Origin: Comamonadaceae bacterium
GTDB lineage: Bacteria; Pseudomonadota; Gammaproteobacteria; Burkholderiales; Burkholderiaceae_C
Length of the DNA: 53,480 nt
Direction of reading: 5' to 3'
Assembly (NCBI GenBank): GCA_011391745.1
Contig: JAABPX010000002.1
Location: forward strand, 1-53,480
Below the pieces are notes generated by a model, which saw nothing but the letters and a program-made list of their open reading frames with translations, did no database searches and had not been told where the DNA came from. The position numbers were made by a program, and so were the translations under genes. Below are positions 40,755-51,269 of the stretch, one piece after another (the stretch's first letter is position 1; every line of letters begins with the position of its first letter).

Positions 40755-41762
40755 ATGGATTCTTTGACGCAAATCGCCTTGGGGGCTTCCATCGGGGTGG
40801 CGGTCATGGGCCGTCGCACGGCTGCTTGGAAGGCCGCGCTGTGGGGTGGCGTGGCCGGTTTGTTGCCCGACCTCGACGTGCTTTTGGACCACGGCGACCC
40901 GGTGCTCAACATGGTGCTGCACCGCGCGGAGACACACGCTTTGTTTTGGCTGGCGTGGGCGTCTGGGCCTTTGGCTTGGCTGGTGGCGCGCATCGGTGGC
41001 GAGCCAGGCTTGTGGCGGCGCTGGTGGCTGGCCATCGCTTTGGCCTTGATGACGCACCCGGTGTTGGACTGGTTCACGATTTACGGCACGCAATTGTTCT
41101 TGCCTTTCATCGACGAAGCCTTGGGCTTGGGCAGCTTGTTCATCATCGACCCGCTCTACAGTTTGCCGCTCATGGCCGGCGTGGTGTGGGCCTTGCGCGG
41201 CTCCAATCGGGGTTGGCGCGCCAACACCTGGGGCTTGGCTTGGAGCAGCGCATACATCGTCTGGAGCGTGGTCGCTCAGCAGCACGTGTTGGGCCACGCA
41301 CAGGCGTCGCTGCGCAGCGCGGGGCTGTCCAGCGCGCAGGTATTCGTCACCCCCGCACCGTTCAACACCGTGTTGTGGCGCGTGGTGGCGGTGGACGGCG
41401 ATCAATTGCACGAAGGCTTTTATTCGCTGATGGATGGCGGACGCGCCGTGCGGTTTGATGCCTTTGAGCGCGGCAACGCGCTCATGGCCGCGCAAGCCGA
41501 TCACCCGCAATTGCAGCGCTTGCTGCGCTTTGCCGATGGGTTCGTCAGCCTGCGCCAAGCGGCCAACGGGGATATGGTGGTGAGCGACTGGCGCATGGGC
41601 CAATACCCCAACTTCGTTTTCAGCTTCAACATCGGCCCACCCTTGGCCCCGGGCCAAACGCCGCCGGTGGCCACGCAAGAACGGGGCACCATGGACGTGG
41701 CGGCTGGCTTGACGTGGGTGTGGCGGCGCTTGTGGGGCGAGGACATCGACCCGCCGCGTTGA
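40755..41762 (+). CDS. YdjM/DUF457-type membrane-bound metal-dependent hydrolase-like protein
   Basis: A 335-residue polytopic protein starting MDSLTQIALGASIG. DSLTQ, the LLPDLDVLL motif and the RAETHALFWLAWA and MTHPVLDW motifs match the YdjM-like membrane family, whose histidines and aspartates suggest a metal site. Several hydrophobic helices fill residues 25-190. A soluble C-terminal part (from about 230) follows. The catalytic activity is unproven. The ATG at 40755 is preferred to one 18 bases upstream that overlaps the MAPEG stop. Confidence 0.85.
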   Translation: MDSLTQIALGASIGVAVMGRRTAAWKAALWGGVAGLLPDLDVLLDHGDPVLNMVLHRAETHALFWLAWASGPLAWLVARIGGEPGLWRRWWLAIALALMTHPVLDWFTIYGTQLFLPFIDEALGLGSLFIIDPLYSLPLMAGVVWALRGSNRGWRANTWGLAWSSAYIVWSVVAQQHVLGHAQASLRSAGLSSAQVFVTPAPFNTVLWRVVAVDGDQLHEGFYSLMDGGRAVRFDAFERGNALMAAQADHPQLQRLLRFADGFVSLRQAANGDMVVSDWRMGQYPNFVFSFNIGPPLAPGQTPPVATQERGTMDVAAGLTWVWRRLWGEDIDPPR

Positions 41763-41786
41763 TTGGACCCAGTCGCCTTGCGGCGT

Positions 41787-43238
41787 TTAAGCCCAGCGCG
41801 CTCGGTGGCGGGCAATTTGCAAACGCACTTGCGCCGGTGCGGTGCCGCCCAAGGTGTTGCGGGCGTTCAGTGACCCTTGCAGACTCAGCGGCCCGAACAC
41901 ATCGGCTTCGATGCGGCTGTCGAACTTTTGCAGGGTTTCGAGCGGCAGCTCTGACAAGTCCACGCCCAAGCCTTGGGCGGTTTTGACGGCGTGGGCCACC
42001 ACCTCGTGCGCGTCGCGAAACGGCAGTCCTTTTTTCACCAAGTAGTCGGCCAAGTCGGTGGCGGTGGCGTAGCCTTTTTTCACAGCCGCTTCCATGGCCG
42101 CAGCGTTGACGGTGATGCCGCCTTCTTTTTGGCCTGTGGCGGGGTTCACTTGGCCGGCCACCATCTCGCTGAAGATGCGCAGCGTGTCTTTGAGCGTGTC
42201 CACCGTGTCGAACAGCGGCTCTTTGTCTTCTTGGTTGTCTTTGTTGTAGGCCAGGGGCTGGCCCTTCATCAGGGTGATGAGGCCCATCAAATGCCCCACC
42301 ACACGCCCCGTTTTGCCGCGTGCGAGTTCGGGCACGTCGGGGTTTTTCTTCTGGGGCATGATGGACGAGCCGGTGGTGAAACGGTCGGCAATGCGCACAA
42401 AACCGAAGTTCTGGCTCATCCACAAAATCAACTCTTCCGAGAAGCGGCTGATGTGCACCATGCACAGCGAAGCGGCGGCGGTGAATTCGATGGCAAAGTC
42501 CCGGTCGCTCACGCCGTCCAAGCTGTTTTGGCAAACCTGCGGGTGGCCCGCTTCGTCGACCATGCCCAGCGTGCGGGCCACGCGCTCGCGGTCCAGTGGG
42601 TAGGTGGTGCCGGCCAGGGCCGCGCTGCCCAGCGGCAGGCGGTTGGTGCGGCGGCGCACGTCGCTCATGCGCTCGGCGTCCCGGCTGAACATCTCCACGT
42701 ACGCCAGCAGGTGGTGCGCAAAGCTCACCGGCTGCGCCACTTGCAGGTGCGTGAAGCCGGGCATGATCACCTCGACGTTGCGTTCGGCCACATCCACGAG
42801 TGACTTTTGCAGGTCGGCCAGCAAGCCAATGATCAGGTCCATTTCGCTGCGCAACCACAGGCGCACGTCGGTGGCCACTTGGTCGTTTCGGCTGCGCCCG
42901 GTGTGCAGGCGCTTGCCCGCATCGCCCACGAGCTGCGTCAGGCGCGCCTCAATGTTCAGGTGCACGTCTTCGAGGTCCAGCTTCCACTCAAACGCGCCGG
43001 ATTCGATCTCTTGTGTGATCTGTGCCATGCCGCGCTGAATGTCGGCCCAGTCTTGCGCGGCGATGATGTTTTGCGCGGCCAGCATCTCGGCGTGGGCCAA
43101 GGAGCCTTGGATGTCGGCCTGCCACAAGCGCTTGTCAAAGAACACGCTGGCGGTGTAGCGCTTGACCAACTCGCTCATGGGCTCAGAAAACAGCGCCGAC
43201 CACGCTTGGGATTTGGTGTCGAGTTGGTTTGTTGTCAT
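41787..43238 (-). CDS. argH: Argininosuccinate lyase
   Basis: A 483-residue argininosuccinate lyase of the fumarase/aspartase superfamily, the last step of arginine synthesis. The signature loop [12 protein letters not shown], with the catalytic serine, is near residue 295. [14 protein letters not shown] and [12 protein letters not shown] are also typical. The ATG at 43238 is chosen; the in-frame extension to 43295 runs towards recJ. It lies 37 bases downstream of recJ on the minus strand. Confidence 0.95.
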   Translation of the reverse strand: MTTNQLDTKSQAWSALFSEPMSELVKRYTASVFFDKRLWQADIQGSLAHAEMLAAQNIIAAQDWADIQRGMAQITQEIESGAFEWKLDLEDVHLNIEARLTQLVGDAGKRLHTGRSRNDQVATDVRLWLRSEMDLIIGLLADLQKSLVDVAERNVEVIMPGFTHLQVAQPVSFAHHLLAYVEMFSRDAERMSDVRRRTNRLPLGSAALAGTTYPLDRERVARTLGMVDEAGHPQVCQNSLDGVSDRDFAIEFTAAASLCMVHISRFSEELILWMSQNFGFVRIADRFTTGSSIMPQKKNPDVPELARGKTGRVVGHLMGLITLMKGQPLAYNKDNQEDKEPLFDTVDTLKDTLRIFSEMVAGQVNPATGQKEGGITVNAAAMEAAVKKGYATATDLADYLVKKGLPFRDAHEVVAHAVKTAQGLGVDLSELPLETLQKFDSRIEADVFGPLSLQGSLNARNTLGGTAPAQVRLQIARHRARWA

Positions 43239-43275
43239 GGGTGGGGATTTTATCGGGCCGCCCAAGACGGTCGTT

Positions 43276-45012
43276 TCAGGTTTGCGCCGCTTCAATCAAA
43301 AAGCGCACCCGGCGCTGGCCTTGCCAAGCGTCGGCGTCCAAGCGAAAGGCCAAGGTGACGCGCCCGGGCAGGGGTTCGGTGTGGCCAAACCAAATGCCGT
43401 CCACCGGTTCGCCCCGGTGTTTGAGTTTGACGGCCAAGTGCTTTTCGCCGACCAAGCGCTGCGAGACCACCTCGACTTCTTCGCTGAAGACGGGCGGTGC
43501 AAAGCCCTGGCCCCACACGGCTTCGTGCAAGGTGTCGACCACATCGGGGCGGCGGTATTGGGGCTCCAGCGGGCCGTCGGCTTCTAGGCGGCGCTCCAAG
43601 GTGTGGGCGTCGAGCCACTCGTGGGCCACTTGTTGCAGGGCTTGCTCGAAGGTGTCGAGCTGGTCTTCGTCGATGGTGCAGCCCGCAGCCATGGCGTGGC
43701 CACCGAAGCGCAGCAAGACGCCGGGGTGGCGCTTGGCCACCAGATCAAGTGCGTCACGCAAATGAAAACCGGGAATCGAACGCCCCGAGCCCTTGAGTTC
43801 GTTTTCTTTGCCATCGGCGGCGCTGGGCGCGAAGACAAAGGTGGGGCGGTGCAGTTTTTCTTTCAGGCGCGAGGCCACGATGCCGACCACGCCTTCGTGA
43901 AAGTCCGGGTCAAAAACCACCATAGCCGGTGGTGGCGTGTCGTCTTCGTCGAACATGGCCTCGGCGAGTTGCAAGGCCTGTTCGCGCATATCGCCCTCAA
44001 TGGCCTTGCGTTCGCGGTTGATGCCGTCCAAGGTGCGGGCGAGTTCGTCGGCGCGTTGGGCGTCGTCGGTGATCAGGCATTCAATGCCCAAGCGCATGTC
44101 GGACAAACGGCCAGCGGCGTTGATGCGTGGACCCAGCGCAAAGCCAAAGTCAAAGCTGGTGGCCGCCGCCGCTTGGCGGCCCGCCACCTGCAAAAGCGCC
44201 GCCATGCCCGCAGGCATCGCCCCGGCACGCACGCGCTTGAGCCCTTGGGCCACGAGGCAGCGGTTGTTGGCGTCGAGTTTGACCACGTCGGCCACGGTGC
44301 CCAGCGCGACCAAGGGCAAGAGCCCATCGAGCTTGGGTTGGGTGGCTTCGGTGAACACACCGCGCTGGCGCAGTTCGCTGCGCAAGGCCAACAACACATA
44401 AAACATCACCCCCACGCCCGCGATGGCCTTGCTTTGAAAGCCGCAGCCGGGCTGGTTGGGGTTGACGATGACGCAGTCGCGCGGCAGGGTGATTTGCCCG
44501 TTGACGCTGGCCGGTAGGTGGTGGTCGGTGATGAGCACGCTCAGCCCCAAGGCGTGGGCGGCTTCAACCCCGTCGACGCTGGCGATGCCGTTGTCCACGG
44601 TGATGAGCACGTCGGCCCCGCTGGCCTTGACGCGCTCGGCGATGCTGCGCGTCAGGCCGTAGCCGTCTTGCACGCGGTCGGGCACCAGGTAGCTCACCGC
44701 GTCAAAACCCAAGGGCGCGCCCAGCAGGCGTAGGCCGCGCACGCCCACGGCGCAGGCGGTGGCGCCGTCGCAGTCGTAATCGGCCACGATGCACAGGCGC
44801 TGGCCGGCTTGTATGGCGTTGGCCAGTTGCACGGCGGCGTCGGCACAACCGAGCAGGGTGTCGGGCGGCAGCAAGCGCTTGAGCGCGGTGTCGATCTCGT
44901 CGGCGTGTTGAATGCCACGGGCGGCAAACAGCCGCGCCAGCAGGGGGTGAATGCCGCTTTGTTCCAGCGCCCAAGCGGCGCGGGGCGGGGTGGGGCGGTT
45001 GATGATGTGCAT
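43276..45012 (-). CDS. recJ: Single-strand-specific exonuclease RecJ
   Basis: A 578-residue RecJ nuclease, acting 5'-3' on single-stranded DNA in recombination and mismatch repair. The DHH-family motifs are present: DYDCDGATA near residue 79, VDNGIAS near 140 and TDHHLPA near 160. A DHHA1 domain ([11 protein letters not shown] near 434) and a C-terminal OB-like domain follow. It starts 5 bases after the RpfE-type gene stop and precedes argH. Confidence 0.95.
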   Translation of the reverse strand: MHIINRPTPPRAAWALEQSGIHPLLARLFAARGIQHADEIDTALKRLLPPDTLLGCADAAVQLANAIQAGQRLCIVADYDCDGATACAVGVRGLRLLGAPLGFDAVSYLVPDRVQDGYGLTRSIAERVKASGADVLITVDNGIASVDGVEAAHALGLSVLITDHHLPASVNGQITLPRDCVIVNPNQPGCGFQSKAIAGVGVMFYVLLALRSELRQRGVFTEATQPKLDGLLPLVALGTVADVVKLDANNRCLVAQGLKRVRAGAMPAGMAALLQVAGRQAAAATSFDFGFALGPRINAAGRLSDMRLGIECLITDDAQRADELARTLDGINRERKAIEGDMREQALQLAEAMFDEDDTPPPAMVVFDPDFHEGVVGIVASRLKEKLHRPTFVFAPSAADGKENELKGSGRSIPGFHLRDALDLVAKRHPGVLLRFGGHAMAAGCTIDEDQLDTFEQALQQVAHEWLDAHTLERRLEADGPLEPQYRRPDVVDTLHEAVWGQGFAPPVFSEEVEVVSQRLVGEKHLAVKLKHRGEPVDGIWFGHTEPLPGRVTLAFRLDADAWQGQRRVRFLIEAAQT

Positions 45013-45016
45013 GGTA

Positions 45017-45964
45017 TTACAGGGCTTTTAAAACGGCGCTCAGCGTGGGCGCACGGCGCCACAGGCCTTGCCAACGCTCGCGCCAAGGCGAGGCGGATGG
45101 GTTTGGGGTCTGCCAGGTCTGGCTGTGACGTTCGCCGCACAGGGTCAGGCTCAGGGCTTGTCCTGCTTGCACGCGGGCCAAAGGTTCGGCCAAGGTCGCG
45201 TCGAGATCGCGCCACGCTTGCGCCCACCCAGCCCAGTCGCCACGCAGCGCGAAGGTGCGCAGCCCATCGAGCACCACCGGCTTTGGCCAAGCCGCGAGCG
45301 GGGGTGCACAGGCGCCGGCGGCGCTGAGCCAAAACCCGTTGATGGGCAACAGGCCTTGGGCCACGCGCTCGTCGTGCGCGGCGTGGGTGTAGAACAGCAT
45401 TTGCGCTTCGTTGTGCAAGCGCTTGAGGCCGGGGCTTTGGTGCAGGTGATGCGTTTGAATGCTGCGCCCGCTCACCCGGTCCAAGCTGAGGCTGGCCACA
45501 CCGCGCAGCGCCTCGCCGCGGGCCAACCAGCGGTTGGCGCTGAGCCAACGCAAGTCGATGCCGTCTTCGTGGCACAGCGCAGCCAAAGCCAGGCACAGGG
45601 CTTGTGAGTGTTCGGCGTTCAGCGCCAAGTCGGTGGCCGGTATCAGGCGCACATGGTCCATGCCGATTTGGTAGTGGCAAGGCGTGAACCACGCGTGCGG
45701 CTCGCTGGGGGCGTTGCTGTGCGCGGCGGCCCATGGCAGGCCGCACTCGGCGGCATGGGCGTCGGTGCGTTGCACGCCCATCGCTTGGGCCAAGGCCCAT
45801 TCGTGTGGCAGGTGGGGGCTGTCCTCGTCCAGTGCGGGGTCAGACAAGGGCTGCGGCTGCAAACGCCCCAACAAAGCCTGTAGGTGTGGCAGGTGCAGGT
45901 CGGGAAGTCGGGACAGGGCATCCGGGTCTTGGCTGCTGGCAAAGGGCACGATCATGAGCGCCAT
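45017..45964 (-). CDS. RpfE-type / phosphoglycerate-mutase-like hypothetical protein
   Basis: A 315-residue protein starting MALMIVPFASSQDP. It contains HAWFTPCHYQIGMDHVRLI, a segment I associate with the RpfE-type proteins encoded beside recJ in xanthomonads and Burkholderiales, often loosely called phosphoglycerate mutases. The catalytic activity is not shown. The ATG at 45964 is used; a GTG 15 bases upstream is possible. It is divergent from lolC with only 35 bases between starts, so the two promoters must be very close. Confidence 0.7.
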   Translation of the reverse strand: MALMIVPFASSQDPDALSRLPDLHLPHLQALLGRLQPQPLSDPALDEDSPHLPHEWALAQAMGVQRTDAHAAECGLPWAAAHSNAPSEPHAWFTPCHYQIGMDHVRLIPATDLALNAEHSQALCLALAALCHEDGIDLRWLSANRWLARGEALRGVASLSLDRVSGRSIQTHHLHQSPGLKRLHNEAQMLFYTHAAHDERVAQGLLPINGFWLSAAGACAPPLAAWPKPVVLDGLRTFALRGDWAGWAQAWRDLDATLAEPLARVQAGQALSLTLCGERHSQTWQTPNPSASPWRERWQGLWRRAPTLSAVLKAL

Positions 45965-45999
45965 TGTCGGGGATGCCACAATGGCGGCAGGAAAACGGC

Positions 46000-47256
46000 A
46001 TGCAAACCCCTTACGAACTCATTTTGGGCTGGCGCTACACCCGCGCGGGCCGCGCCACCCGCCGCAACGGCTTCATTTCTTTCATCTCGGGCGTGTCCAT
46101 GGTGGGCATTGCGCTGGGCGTGGCTGCGCTCATCATTGTGTTGTCGGTGATGAACGGCTTTCAAAAAGAGGTGCGCGACCGCATGCTCAGTGTGCTCTCA
46201 CACATCGAGGTGTTTGACCCCGATGGTTTGGGCATTCCCGATCTGCCCGCCACCTTGACTGCTGTGCGCCAACACCCCGAGGTGCTGGGTGTGGCACCCT
46301 TTGTGTCCGCACAGGCGTTGCTGGCCAGGGGTGAGGACATGAAGGGCGTGCTGGTGCGTGGCATCGACCCGGCGCTGGAGCCTTCGGTGACCGATTTGGC
46401 CAGCCCCGCTGTGGCTGAGACCTTGGCGCGTTTGGTGCCCGGCGAATTTGGTGTGGTGCTGGGGGTTGAGCTGGCCCGCAGTATGGGGGTGATCGCGGGC
46501 GACCCCATCACGCTGATTGCGCCCAGTGGGCAAGTCACCCCGGCGGGTGTGTTGCCCCGCATTCGGCAAATGACGGTGGTGGGTACTTTTGACTCGGGGC
46601 ATTTTGAATACGACTCGTCTTTGGCCATGCTGCACCAAGACGACGCGGTGCGCATTTTTCGCTTAGAGGGACCGACCGGCGTTCGCGTCAAGGTCAAAGA
46701 CCTGCACCGCGCCCGCGAAGTCGCGTTGGAAATGGCGCCCAGCCTGCCAGCGGGTTTGGCCTTGCGCGACTGGACACGCCAAAACCGCACCTGGTTCGCG
46801 GCGGTGCAGTTGGAAAAACGCATGATGTTCATCATCCTGACCCTGATCGTGGCCGTGGCCGCGTTCAACTTGGTGTCCACCTTGGTCATGACGGTGACGG
46901 ACAAGAGCGCCGACATCGCCATTCTGCGCACCTTGGGCGCGAGCCCCGGCAGCATTATGGCCATCTTTGTGGTGCAAGGCGCCATGGTGGGTGTGATCGG
47001 CACCGGCTTGGGGCTGTTGCTCGGTTTGGGGGTGGCCTTCAACATCGACACCTTGGTGCCCGCGCTCGAATCGCTCTTGGGGGCGAGCTTCTTGCCCCAA
47101 GAGATTTACCTCATCAACCGCATGCCCAGCGACCCGCAGCAAGCCGACATCGTGCCCATCACCGTGATCGCTTTGGTCTTGGCGTTCGTTGCCACCATCT
47201 ACCCCAGTTGGCGCGCCAGCCGCGTCAACCCCGCGGAGGCGCTGCGCTATGAATAA
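46000..47256 (+). CDS. lolC: LolC/LolE-family lipoprotein-releasing permease
   Basis: A 418-residue inner-membrane permease of the Lol system, which releases lipoproteins for transfer to LolA and the outer membrane. The N-terminus [15 protein letters not shown] is typical. One transmembrane helix follows near 28-50, then a large periplasmic domain, then three helices from about 280 ([20 protein letters not shown]). Only one such gene is seen here, so it may work as LolC/LolE homodimer (LolF type) or pair with another gene outside. It overlaps lolD by 8 bases. Confidence 0.92.
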   Translation: MQTPYELILGWRYTRAGRATRRNGFISFISGVSMVGIALGVAALIIVLSVMNGFQKEVRDRMLSVLSHIEVFDPDGLGIPDLPATLTAVRQHPEVLGVAPFVSAQALLARGEDMKGVLVRGIDPALEPSVTDLASPAVAETLARLVPGEFGVVLGVELARSMGVIAGDPITLIAPSGQVTPAGVLPRIRQMTVVGTFDSGHFEYDSSLAMLHQDDAVRIFRLEGPTGVRVKVKDLHRAREVALEMAPSLPAGLALRDWTRQNRTWFAAVQLEKRMMFIILTLIVAVAAFNLVSTLVMTVTDKSADIAILRTLGASPGSIMAIFVVQGAMVGVIGTGLGLLLGLGVAFNIDTLVPALESLLGASFLPQEIYLINRMPSDPQQADIVPITVIALVLAFVATIYPSWRASRVNPAEALRYE

Positions 47257-47953
47257 ACCCGAAACCGGCACCGTGCTGCAAGCGCATGGTTTGACCAAAC
47301 GCTTTTCTGAAGGCCGCTTGGACGTGACGGTGTTGCAAGGCGTGGATTTGTCTGTGCAAGCGGGCCAAACACTGGCCATCGTGGGGGCTTCGGGCTCGGG
47401 CAAAAGCACCTTGCTGCACCTCTTGGGCGGTTTGGACGCGCCCACCAGCGGGCAGGTACAGCTCAAGGGCCAAACCCTCGCGGGCTTGAGCGCATCGGCC
47501 CAAGGCGACTTGCGCAACCGACACTTGGGCTTTGTGTACCAGTTTCACCACCTGCTGCCCGAGTTCAGCGCCCGCGACAACGTGGCCATGCCGCTGTGGA
47601 TCCGCCGCCAAGCGCGCGCCGACGCCGCCAAGTGCGCCGAAGCCATGCTGCGCCGCGTGGGCTTGGGCGACCGTTTGCACCACCGCCCGGCCGAACTCTC
47701 GGGCGGCGAGCGCCAGCGCGTGGCGATTGCGCGGGCCTTGGTGACCGAACCCGCGTGTGTGTTGGCCGACGAGCCCACCGGCAACCTGGACCGCCAAACG
47801 GCCAGTGACGTGTTCGCGTTGATGATGGGCTTGGCCCGCGACCAAGGCACGGCGTTTGTGGTGGTCACCCACGACGAGGCGCTGGCCCGGCGCTGCGACC
47901 GTTTGTTGCGCTTGACCGCTGGGGTGCTCACCGAGGACCCGGCCCAAGCCTGA
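47249..47953 (+). CDS. lolD: Lipoprotein-releasing ABC ATPase LolD
   Basis: A 234-residue ABC ATPase. Walker A GASGSGKS lies at 46-53, the signature [15 protein letters not shown] near 150 and Walker [12 protein letters not shown] near 170. It drives lipoprotein release by the LolC-type permease encoded just upstream (8-base overlap). The LolD hallmark [12 protein letters not shown] is present. Its TGA overlaps the next ATG. Confidence 0.95.
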   Translation: MNKPETGTVLQAHGLTKRFSEGRLDVTVLQGVDLSVQAGQTLAIVGASGSGKSTLLHLLGGLDAPTSGQVQLKGQTLAGLSASAQGDLRNRHLGFVYQFHHLLPEFSARDNVAMPLWIRRQARADAAKCAEAMLRRVGLGDRLHHRPAELSGGERQRVAIARALVTEPACVLADEPTGNLDRQTASDVFALMMGLARDQGTAFVVVTHDEALARRCDRLLRLTAGVLTEDPAQA

Positions 47954-48810
47954 TGCCCACCGTTTGGATCGACACCCATTGCCACCTCGACGCCCCCGAG
48001 TGTCAAGGGGTGCCCGGTGGTGTGGCGGCAGAGCGCGAAGCCGCACGCGCCCAAGGCGTGGGGCTGTGTGTGATCCCGAGCGTCAACCGCGCGGGGTTTG
48101 AGGCGGTCCGCGCCCTGGCGCACGCGGGCGGCGACGCTTATGCCTTGGGCATTCACCCCTTATTTGTGCCCCAAGCCGATGAGGCCGATTTGTTGGCCTT
48201 GGACGAGGCCTTGCAGGCCCACCGCGACGACCCACGGTTGGTGGCGGTGGGCGAAATCGGTTTGGATTATTTTGTGCCCACGCTGTGTTCACCCGAGATG
48301 CGCGAACGCCAATGGCGCTTTTACCGCGCCCAATTGGCTTTGGCCAAACGCCACGGTTTGCCGGTGATTCTGCATGTGCGGCGCAGCGCCGACGGGCTGC
48401 TTAAGGGGTTGCGTCAATGCCCGGTGGTGGGTGGTATTGCACACGCCTTCAACGGCAGCGATGTGCAAGCCCAAGCCATGCTCAAGCAAGGCTTGAAGCT
48501 GGGGTTTGGTGGTGCGATGACGTTTGAGGCGGCGCGCCAACTGCGCCGCTTGGCGCAGTCGCTACCCGCATCGGCCCTGGTGTTGGAGACCGACGCACCC
48601 GACATCCCGCCGCAGTGGCTCTACGTCACCGCAGCTGAGCGCGCCGCCGGTCGAGCGCAAGGCATCAACGGCCCGAGCCAGTTGCCGCGCATGGGCGCGG
48701 TGTTGGCCGCGCTGCGCGGCAGCACACTGGCCGATGTGCAGCGTCAAACCACGGCCAATGCGCTGCAGGCTTTGCCCCGCTTGCAGGCCTTGGTGCAGCC
48801 GCTGGGTTGA
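47953..48810 (+). CDS. TatD-family metal-dependent DNase/hydrolase
   Basis: A 285-residue TIM-barrel amidohydrolase-like protein of the TatD family. Metal ligands lie in DTHCHLD (residues 7-13), GEIGLDYF, VILHVRRS and AHAFNGS. The C-terminal LETDAPDIPP motif is diagnostic. TatD-type enzymes are 3'-5' exonucleases and DNA repair nucleases. It overlaps lolD by one base (TGATG), implying coupling to the lipoprotein operon without an obvious functional link. Confidence 0.93.
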   Translation: MPTVWIDTHCHLDAPECQGVPGGVAAEREAARAQGVGLCVIPSVNRAGFEAVRALAHAGGDAYALGIHPLFVPQADEADLLALDEALQAHRDDPRLVAVGEIGLDYFVPTLCSPEMRERQWRFYRAQLALAKRHGLPVILHVRRSADGLLKGLRQCPVVGGIAHAFNGSDVQAQAMLKQGLKLGFGGAMTFEAARQLRRLAQSLPASALVLETDAPDIPPQWLYVTAAERAAGRAQGINGPSQLPRMGAVLAALRGSTLADVQRQTTANALQALPRLQALVQPLG

Positions 48811-48834
48811 TAATCGAACTTTTGAGCATCCTTC

Positions 48835-49602
48835 ATGGCCCAGCGCAAAACCTCCGCCCCCGCCGCCTTGCCCGAGGTCACCATCTCCGAAGACTCGGCG
48901 GTTCGTTTTCTGCACCTGGGCACCGAGTGGATCCAAGGCTCCATGCTCTTGGATGCACCGTTTGACATTGAGCTGGATTACGTTCAGCGCATGATGGCGT
49001 GGTTGCTGTTTGTGTCCCCCGATGGCGTGCCGCAGCGCCGCGCCATGCAACTCGGTTTGGGCTCTGCTGCCGCGACCAAATTTTGTTTTAAGCGTTTGCG
49101 CATGGCCACCACCGCCATCGAAATCAACCCGCAGGTTTTGGCCGTGTGCCGCACCTGGTTTAAGTTACCCGCCGACACCGCGCGTTTGCAAGTGGTCATT
49201 GCCGACGCCGCCGAGGCCATTCGCCGGGCCGAGTACACCGGCACCATCGACGCCTTGCAAGTGGACCTGTATGACCACGAAGCCGCCGCCCCCGTGCTCG
49301 ACAGCCCGAGCTTTTACGCCGACTGCCGCTCGGCCCTGAGCGACGACGGCTGCATGACCGTCAACCTCTTTGGGCGCGACGCAAGTTATGACCGCTCGGT
49401 GGAAAGCATCGTGGCGGCTTTTGGTGCCGACGCCGTGTGGGCCTTCAAACCCACCCGCGAAGGCAACGCCATTGTGTTGGCTCAGCGCACCGCGAGCCGA
49501 CCCAGTCGCATGGAACTCTTGGCGCGGGCCGAGGTCATTCAAGCGCGTTGGGGCTTGCCGGCGCTTAAATGGTTGCGCATCTTCAAACCCGTTAGCCCAT
49601 GA
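48835..49602 (+). CDS. Spermidine synthase-fold protein
   Basis: A 255-residue class I methyltransferase-like protein of the spermidine synthase group. QLGLGSAAATKFCFKRLRM and ATTAIEINPQVLAVCRTWF correspond to the nucleotide-binding region, and QVVIADAAEAIRR and DALQVDLYDHEAAA to the active-site loop. In true SpeE a DGxE/QxxxxD pattern is needed; here it is degenerate, so the substrate is doubtful. It starts 25 bases after the tatD stop and overlaps the FNR-like gene by 4 bases. Confidence 0.8.
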   Translation: MAQRKTSAPAALPEVTISEDSAVRFLHLGTEWIQGSMLLDAPFDIELDYVQRMMAWLLFVSPDGVPQRRAMQLGLGSAAATKFCFKRLRMATTAIEINPQVLAVCRTWFKLPADTARLQVVIADAAEAIRRAEYTGTIDALQVDLYDHEAAAPVLDSPSFYADCRSALSDDGCMTVNLFGRDASYDRSVESIVAAFGADAVWAFKPTREGNAIVLAQRTASRPSRMELLARAEVIQARWGLPALKWLRIFKPVSP

Positions 49603-50312
49603 TGATCCCCATCAAAACCGAATCCGCTTGGCGCGGCACCTCCGACTGCCGCAGTTGTGGCATCCGCGACATGGTGCTGTTTGCCGACCTCAAAGAAGAA
49701 GACTTCGCCCTCATCCACGCCCCCATCGACGACCTCGAATACGAAGCCGGGCACACCGTGGCCCACACCGGCGACAGCGCCACGGCCCTCTTCACGGTGC
49801 GTGCGGGCATGGTCAAGCTCGTGCGCAACACCGCCGATGGCCGACAGCGCATTGTGCGTGTGCTGCGTTCGGGCGATGTGGTTGGGCTTGAAGCCCTGAT
49901 GTCCAACAGCTACGACTCCGATGCGGTGGCGCTCACCGCCATCAAGGTGTGTCGTTTGCCGCTGCAAGTGATTCAACGCCTGAACCGGGAAACCCCGCGC
50001 TTGCATCAGCGGCTTTTGGGCAAATGGCACCAAAGCCTCAAAGAAGCCGACGACTGGTTGGCCGAACTCAACTTTGGCAACGCCCGTCAGCGGGTGGCCG
50101 GGCTGATATTAAAAATGCGTTCGGGCTTTGACACCTCGGTGGTGACCTTGTTTTCGCGCGAAGACATGGGCGCCATGCTCGACCTCAAACTCGAAACCGT
50201 TAGCCGAACGCTCAACGCCTTTGTTCGCGAAGGCTTGGTGGAGCCGCTGGACAAACACGGGCGTATTTACCGCGTGCTCGACGTGGACCGTTTGCTCGCG
50301 CCCAGCGATTGA
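49599..50312 (+). CDS. Crp/Fnr-family regulator, FNR-like with incomplete cysteine set
   Basis: A 237-residue Crp/Fnr regulator. A cyclic-nucleotide-type beta-barrel (residues 35-125), a long dimer helix and a C-terminal winged helix are present. The recognition helix LETVSRTLNAF carries the E-x2-SR pattern of FNR, so TTGAT-N4-ATCAA sites are expected. Cysteines C17 and C20 (CRSC) and C118 (KVCRLP) match three FNR cluster ligands. The third N-terminal ligand (E. coli C29) is V26 here. It may be an oxygen- or redox-sensing variant. Its stop overlaps the next gene. Confidence 0.88.
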   Translation: MMIPIKTESAWRGTSDCRSCGIRDMVLFADLKEEDFALIHAPIDDLEYEAGHTVAHTGDSATALFTVRAGMVKLVRNTADGRQRIVRVLRSGDVVGLEALMSNSYDSDAVALTAIKVCRLPLQVIQRLNRETPRLHQRLLGKWHQSLKEADDWLAELNFGNARQRVAGLILKMRSGFDTSVVTLFSREDMGAMLDLKLETVSRTLNAFVREGLVEPLDKHGRIYRVLDVDRLLAPSD

Positions 50313-51250
50313 GCGCTTCGGTGCAAACCCCAACCGTTCCCACACCCAGCCACTTGGTCAGCGGTTTGCTGCTGGCCGCGTCGGGCTCGATCGCGTTTTC
50401 CGGCAAGGCCATCATCGTGAAGTTGGCCTATCGCCACGGCGTGGACGCGGTCACGCTCATCATGTACCGCATGCTGTTTGCGCTCCCGCTGTTTTTGGCC
50501 TTGGCGTGGTGGGCCACTCACCGACAGCACGGCGCACAGGCGGCTCCTTTGACGCGCCGCGACTGGCTGGGCATTCTGGGTTTGGGCTTCACCGGTTATT
50601 ACTTAGCAAGCTTTCTGGACTTCTGGGGGCTGGCCTACATCAGCGCCAGCCTGGAGCGGCTGATCCTCTACCTCAACCCCACCATCGTGTTGGTGTTGGG
50701 CTGGGTGTTGTACCAGCGGCGCATCACCGCGCGGCAGGCGCTGGCCATGGCGGTGAGTTACGCCGGGGTGTTGCTGGTGTTTGGCCACGAAGCCGATCTC
50801 AGCGGCCCCGACGCCGCGTGGGGCGCGGCCTTGGTGTTTGGCAGCGCCATCAGCTACGCCGTGTATTTGGTTTACAGCGGCGAGATGGTCAAGCGTTTGG
50901 GGGCCATGCGTTTGGTGGGTTTGGCCACCACGGTGGCTTGCGTGTTGTGCCTGTTGCAGTTTGTGCTGTTGCGCCCCTTGTCCGCCGCCGTGGTGGCGCC
51001 CGAGGTGGTGTGGCTGTCGGTGCTCAACGCCACTTTGTGCACGTTTGCGCCCGTGCTCATGGTGATGATGGCCATTGAGCGCATTGGTGCGGGCTTGGCC
51101 TCACAAACGGGCATGATCGGGCCCATGTCCACCATCGCCATGGGGGTGTGGTGGCTCGACGAGCCGTTCAACGGCTGGATTGTGGCCGGCACCGCCTTGG
51201 TGGTGACGGGGGTTTTTTTGGTGACGAGAGCGCGAGCAGCGGGCGCATAA
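50309..51250 (+). CDS. EamA-family (DMT) transporter
   Basis: A 313-residue drug/metabolite transporter with ten hydrophobic helices in two EamA halves (about 17-150 and 165-305). LLLAASGSIAFSGKAIIVKL and YLASFLDFWGLAYISASLER are typical. The substrate is unknown. The start is either the TTG at 50309, overlapping the regulator's stop, or the GTG at 50321; the difference is 4 residues. It is probably cotranscribed with the FNR-like gene. Confidence 0.88.
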   Translation: MSASVQTPTVPTPSHLVSGLLLAASGSIAFSGKAIIVKLAYRHGVDAVTLIMYRMLFALPLFLALAWWATHRQHGAQAAPLTRRDWLGILGLGFTGYYLASFLDFWGLAYISASLERLILYLNPTIVLVLGWVLYQRRITARQALAMAVSYAGVLLVFGHEADLSGPDAAWGAALVFGSAISYAVYLVYSGEMVKRLGAMRLVGLATTVACVLCLLQFVLLRPLSAAVVAPEVVWLSVLNATLCTFAPVLMVMMAIERIGAGLASQTGMIGPMSTIAMGVWWLDEPFNGWIVAGTALVVTGVFLVTRARAAGA

Positions 51251-51269
51251 AACGGTTGGGGAGACCAAG

